Below are positions 14,841-17,869 of a stretch of 17,869 bases of DNA, one piece after another (position 1 is the stretch's first letter; every line of letters begins with the position of its first letter). This DNA is from an uncultured Eubacteriales bacterium (GTDB taxonomy: Bacteria > Bacillota > Clostridia > Lachnospirales > Lachnospiraceae): positions 1 through 17,869 of the forward strand of contig USSL01000012.1 of the NCBI GenBank assembly GCA_900557175.1, given 5' to 3'. A model generated the notes under the pieces. That model was not told the origin of the DNA, did not search any database, and saw nothing but the letters and a program-made list of their open reading frames with translations. The position numbers and the translations under genes are program-made.

Positions 14841-14877
14841 GAAAAGAGTGCGCTCACGCGCACTCTTTTCTCATATC
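14834..14877. terminator. Bidirectional terminator, perfect 20-bp inverted repeat
   Basis: Positions 14834-14853 are perfectly complementary to 14858-14877 across a TCAC loop. The GC-rich core GAGTGCGC/GCGCACTC is flanked by AAAA and TTTT inside the arms, so it ends transcription both ways. It contains the stop codon of the phosphoesterase and the last codons of the converging acyltransferase gene. Confidence 0.92.
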
Positions 14878-15870
14878 CAAAACCTTATTCACAGCCCTTG
14901 TAAATACCGGCGCCGACAACAGAACCGCCAAAAGCACACCCATCATAAGCCACACGACATTGCCTGCTGTCCAACCGATATTATCCCGCAGCCATACGAG
15001 CACATCTGCATATGTCAGACAATACAGCACCGGCCGGTGCAGTACAAAAACTGCCAGTGTACGCCGTCCCATTGTGCTTAAAAATCCAAGCTTTATATGC
15101 GGCATAGCCGCCATGACAAAAAAGCACATCAGGAAGCTTATAAGATAAGCCACAATTCTGAATATCGGCTCTGCACAGGCGACATCATCAATTGTTTCAT
15201 AGCCGTTTCTCCCGGTAAACATCGGCCGGAGCTCATACATCGTTTCCCTGTTAAAAATACAAAGCAGTGAAAACCCGGCGATGCCGGCAATCCCACAGAT
15301 TTTGAGCCATCCCTTTTTCATAAAATTTGTCAGCCGTCTGACATCAAGCATCCATCCTAAAAGGAAAAACGGATAAAAAATAATAATTCTTGACATCACA
15401 AGCACATCATTGACATCTGGATCATAGCCGACTAAGAGCGCAAGCAGTACCGACAAAGCAAGCAGCCACTTTTTATTAATATTTCTCAAAATATATGAAA
15501 TCACATAATAGGCTGCCGTTGCGAAAAGATACCACGGCACGCCATCCTCCTCAAACAGATGAAAATTAATATCCTCGTGGCCAATCACTGTCCGCGTAAA
15601 GTAAAGCACAGCCTTAAGCATCACATACAATCCGCCGAAAACAACCACCTTATCGAGCACGCGCGCCCTGTCTGAAACAATTTTTTTACATAAAAGACCG
15701 TTAATAAATATAAACAGCGGCATATGAAATGAGTAAATCATAAGAAACAGACTTTCCATTGCTTCGGAATCATCAAGGGCTATATCTGTAAAATGGCCGA
15801 CAACAACTAAAATAATAAGCAGCCCTTTAAGATTATCCAGATATACATTTCGATTAAGCTCTTTTGCCAT
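14854..15870 (-). CDS. Acyltransferase-3 family membrane protein (fucose 4-O-acetylase-like)
   Basis: The 338-residue protein has about ten membrane segments and the start RNVYLDNLKGLLIILVVVGH, typical of COG3594 / Acyl_transf_3 O-acetyltransferases. These enzymes add acetyl or similar groups to surface sugars; His26 in VVGHF is the conserved candidate catalytic residue. The ATG at 15870 was chosen because AGAGG lies ten bases upstream. An in-frame start at 15915 falls inside the promoter -10 region and has no ribosome site. The last codons (MRKECA) are encoded by the terminator palindrome. No glycan genes are nearby, so the substrate cannot be inferred. Confidence 0.85.
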   Translation of the reverse strand: MAKELNRNVYLDNLKGLLIILVVVGHFTDIALDDSEAMESLFLMIYSFHMPLFIFINGLLCKKIVSDRARVLDKVVVFGGLYVMLKAVLYFTRTVIGHEDINFHLFEEDGVPWYLFATAAYYVISYILRNINKKWLLALSVLLALLVGYDPDVNDVLVMSRIIIFYPFFLLGWMLDVRRLTNFMKKGWLKICGIAGIAGFSLLCIFNRETMYELRPMFTGRNGYETIDDVACAEPIFRIVAYLISFLMCFFVMAAMPHIKLGFLSTMGRRTLAVFVLHRPVLYCLTYADVLVWLRDNIGWTAGNVVWLMMGVLLAVLLSAPVFTRAVNKVLDMRKECA

Positions 15871-15905
15871 TTTTAAAATGCCTCTTTCCATAAATAATAT
15901 ACGAA

Positions 15906-15934
15906 ATATTACCATATTTTTAAAAAAACGTCCA
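15906..15934 (-). promoter_or_regulatory. Promoter of the acyltransferase gene
   Basis: Read leftward, TGGACG (plus-strand 15929-15934) and TAATAT (15906-15911) are 17 bases apart, with TGG directly before the -10 giving an extended -10 element. Its position shows that coding starts downstream at 15870. Confidence 0.65.
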
Positions 15935-15987
15935 TCCTAAAAATGTAGAGCATCATACTTTTACCGTACCGGGCATAGCTACAGCCC

Positions 15988-16017
15988 AAAAAAGCCCCGG
16001 CGCCAATGCACCGGGGC
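15988..16017 (-). terminator. Terminator of the nfeD-SPFH operon
   Basis: GCCCCGG (15994-16000) and CCGGGGC (16011-16017) form a strong 7-bp GC stem. Read leftward it is followed by six T residues (A-run 15988-15993). It lies 15 bases past the stop codon of the SPFH gene. Confidence 0.9.
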
Positions 16018-16032
16018 TGTCTGTTCCATCAT

Positions 16033-16962
16033 TTAGTTTGTACTGTCCTTTGCGACTTCCACAATTGATTTTGTAAGGCCCGCAATGCCCTGAATATCTG
16101 AAGGGATAATAATTTTTGTTGCTTTGCCATCTGCGGCCTTTTCAAAAGCCTCAAGGCTCTTAATCTGAAGCACTGCAGCGTCTGCGCCGGCATCTTTTAA
16201 AAACTTGATACCGTCGGCATTGGCCTGCTGGATTTTCAAGATGGCTGTCGCTTCACCTTCGGCCTCGCGAATCTTTGCCTCCTTGACTGCCTCTGCACGG
16301 AGAATCGCTGCCTGCTTGTCGGCCTCGGCCTGTAAAATGACAGACTCTTTATGACCTTCGGCACTCAGAATTGCCGAACGCTTCTCGCCCTCTGCAATAA
16401 GAATTGCTTCACGGCGCTCACGCTCAGCCTTCATCTGCTTCTCCATCGCATCCTGAATTGCCGCCGGCGGAATAATATTTTTGAGTTCGACACGGTTGAC
16501 CTTAATGCCCCACGGATCTGTGGCAACATCCAATGTTGAACGCATCTTTGCATTAATGATTTCTCTTGATGTCAAAGATTCATCAAGCTCTAATTCACCG
16601 ATTAAGTTACGGAGTGTTGTTGCTGTAAGATTCTCAATTGCCATAATCGGATTCTGAACACCGTAGCAGTATAGCTTCGGATCTGTAATCTGATAAAAAA
16701 CAACGGTATCAATACGCATTGTGACATTATCCTTTGTGATTACCGGCTGCGGCGCAAAATCCACAACCTGCTCTTTAAGAATGACTTTCTTTGCCACCTT
16801 ATCCACAATCGGCAATTTTAAATGAAAACCAACCGACCATGTGCTCTGATAAGCACCGAGGCGCTCGATAACGTATGCCTGTGCCTGAGGCACAATCCTG
16901 ATACAGGATGCCAAAAGAAGCAGCAGCACAATAATTACAATAGCAGCAATGATAATTTCCAT
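16033..16962 (-). CDS. SPFH/Band 7 membrane protein (QmcA/stomatin-like)
   Basis: The 309-residue protein is a membrane-domain scaffold of the paraslipin/QmcA type. It has one N-terminal membrane segment (4-20), an SPFH domain (about 23-180, with the family segments VPQAQAYVIERLGAY and GELELDESLTSREIIN), and a long charged coiled coil (about 165-245). The coil has repeating AEG/AEA units at roughly 11-residue spacing. Proteins of this family form large oligomers organising membrane microdomains. AGGAGG lies eight bases before the ATG. It follows the NfeD gene by 15 bases; SPFH and NfeD proteins are known partners encoded together. Confidence 0.92.
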   Translation of the reverse strand: MEIIIAAIVIIVLLLLLASCIRIVPQAQAYVIERLGAYQSTWSVGFHLKLPIVDKVAKKVILKEQVVDFAPQPVITKDNVTMRIDTVVFYQITDPKLYCYGVQNPIMAIENLTATTLRNLIGELELDESLTSREIINAKMRSTLDVATDPWGIKVNRVELKNIIPPAAIQDAMEKQMKAERERREAILIAEGEKRSAILSAEGHKESVILQAEADKQAAILRAEAVKEAKIREAEGEATAILKIQQANADGIKFLKDAGADAAVLQIKSLEAFEKAADGKATKIIIPSDIQGIAGLTKSIVEVAKDSTN

Positions 16963-16977
16963 AACGTAAACCTCCTG

Positions 16978-17742
16978 TTATTTTTTTCTGACGATAAGCT
17001 TCGCCCCGCTGATATTTAAAATCTCCACTGTATCGCCTTTTAAAATTTTATGATTTTCAACGGACGCGCGGGCCGTCCATATCATACCGGCCACCACAGC
17101 CTCACCTGTCCCGTGTGTATTATCAATATCCTCCGTGACAACCGCCGTCCGCCCAATAAGGCTGTCGGCATTTGTCCGCTCTCGTGTCTTATTGAAATAC
17201 TTGACGGCAATCGGCCGTGTAATAAAAAGAAGTACGCCACTGACAATACAAAATACAGAAACCTGAATAACTACATTAAAGTTTAACAGCGCACATATCA
17301 GACCGATGAGCGCACCGCCGGCAAACCATATCGTTGTCAGACCAAGCGTTGCAATTTCTACAACAATTAATACAATTAAAAGCACAAGCCAGCATATGCT
17401 CTGATAAAAGGACGACTTATAATCTGAACTGCCCATGCCCTCTGTAATCCGCAGAAGCACCGCATTCATAAGAAAACCGGCCACAAAAATCACGCAGGCA
17501 AGAAGTACAAACTTAAGTATCTTCACATATCTTGCCTCATGATGTCCCCGGCCCGAACCGGCCATAAACTCCTCTGCGACTTCCTCCGGCTCTCCGATGC
17601 GCCGAATGACTTCATCCATCGATTCGCCCTGCTCCAACGCTGCCTGAATGTCACTGTCTAAATCGGCCTCTATCCTCTTTTTCTCAGATTTTTTCAAATC
17701 CAGACCGCGCATAATTTCTTTAATATATTCCTGCTTTGTCAT
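16978..17742 (-). CDS. NfeD family protein with N-terminal HAAS/DUF1700-like domain
   Basis: The 254-residue protein joins two parts. Residues 1-63 (TKQEYIKEIMRGL, then IGEPEEVAEEFM) form a helical HAAS/DUF1700-like domain, usually found in membrane proteins linked to PadR regulators. Membrane segments follow at about 74-96, 117-133, 135-153 and 157-177. Residues about 190-254 form the NfeD OB-fold (LIGRTAVV, GMIWTARASV, KGDTVEIL). NfeD proteins partner SPFH proteins in membrane organisation. GGAGGG precedes the ATG at 17742 by six bases. No serine protease domain is present, so this is a short-type NfeD. What the HAAS part does here is unknown. Confidence 0.87.
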   Translation of the reverse strand: MTKQEYIKEIMRGLDLKKSEKKRIEADLDSDIQAALEQGESMDEVIRRIGEPEEVAEEFMAGSGRGHHEARYVKILKFVLLACVIFVAGFLMNAVLLRITEGMGSSDYKSSFYQSICWLVLLIVLIVVEIATLGLTTIWFAGGALIGLICALLNFNVVIQVSVFCIVSGVLLFITRPIAVKYFNKTRERTNADSLIGRTAVVTEDIDNTHGTGEAVVAGMIWTARASVENHKILKGDTVEILNISGAKLIVRKK

Positions 17743-17869
17743 AGCTATCCCTCCAGCATACGGGTGGTAGTGTCAAAAACTACCTGTTTTTTATTGTTTT
17801 AAATCCTTTAAAATCTTGATTTATTGGAGGTTTGCAAATAAAAAGAGCATTGACCTCCCTTTTCGTGTA
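17743..17869. other. Upstream region of nfeD with two hairpins
   Basis: GGTAGT (17766-17771) pairs with ACTACC (17779-17784), followed on the plus strand by TGTTTTTT. GGAGGT (17826-17831) pairs with ACCTCC (17853-17858) across a 21-base loop. The first could be a rightward terminator or, leftward, a leader hairpin of nfeD. No convincing leftward promoter is seen, so it may lie past the right edge. Confidence 0.4.

Noticed and set aside
14837..15148. Rightward open frame starting MRKECA
   Set aside because: Its start comes from the symmetry of the terminator palindrome. It is antisense to the acyltransferase gene.
15871..15915. Acyltransferase start at 15915 or at the intermediate ATG
   Set aside because: The upstream start overlaps the -10 region and neither has a ribosome site. 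The ATG at 15870 does.

Overview
This window looks like a chromosomal segment from an anaerobic Gram-positive clostridium, most likely a Lachnospiraceae-type gut bacterium. The reasons are the moderate-to-low GC content, strong AGGAGG-type ribosome binding sites, Firmicutes-style TTGACA/TATAAT promoters, a tRNA-sensing T-box leader, an oxygen-independent class III ribonucleotide reductase with its activase, and a minimal iscR-nifS-nifU iron-sulfur locus. No phage, transposase, integrase, CRISPR array, tRNA or rRNA gene was seen. The content is housekeeping and accessory metabolism rather than a mobile island.

Layout from left to right. (1) 1-102: hairpins, then a terminator for the leftward gene at 124-930, a YwaF/TMEM164-like membrane protein. 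(2) 931-1491: a divergent control region with a rightward promoter and a complete T-box whose specifier codon is TGG (Trp). It drives a three-gene ABC importer, trpX-trpY-trpZ (1492-4189), that ends at a bidirectional terminator. None of the three importer proteins contains tryptophan. (3) 4238-7062, leftward: nrdD-nrdG, with two NrdR boxes 30 bp apart over the promoter. (4) 7089-10538, leftward: a DUF3810-type membrane metallopeptidase overlapping an iscR-like Rrf2 regulator, then nifS and nifU from their own promoter with a candidate Rrf2 operator. (5) 10737-12143, rightward: cardiolipin synthase. (6) 12144-12311: a gap with a good promoter, followed by 27 bases identical to the Illumina TruSeq adapter, which is a sequencing or assembly artefact. 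(7) 12312-14840, rightward: a predicted cytosolic protein joining a ParB/sulfiredoxin-like N-terminus to a BMP-type nucleoside-binding domain, followed by a small calcineurin-like phosphoesterase. (8) 14854-17742, leftward: an acyltransferase-3 membrane protein, then an nfeD-SPFH (stomatin-like) pair.

How the parts work together. Trp starvation leaves tRNA-Trp uncharged, which should open the T-box and express a Trp importer built without Trp. NrdR would sense dNTP/ATP levels and repress anaerobic deoxyribonucleotide synthesis. IscR would sense Fe-S status and control nifSU. The most unusual gene unit is the cytosolic BMP fusion with its phosphoesterase. The most important caution is the adapter sequence directly upstream of it, because the join between 12143 and 12312 cannot be trusted as natural.
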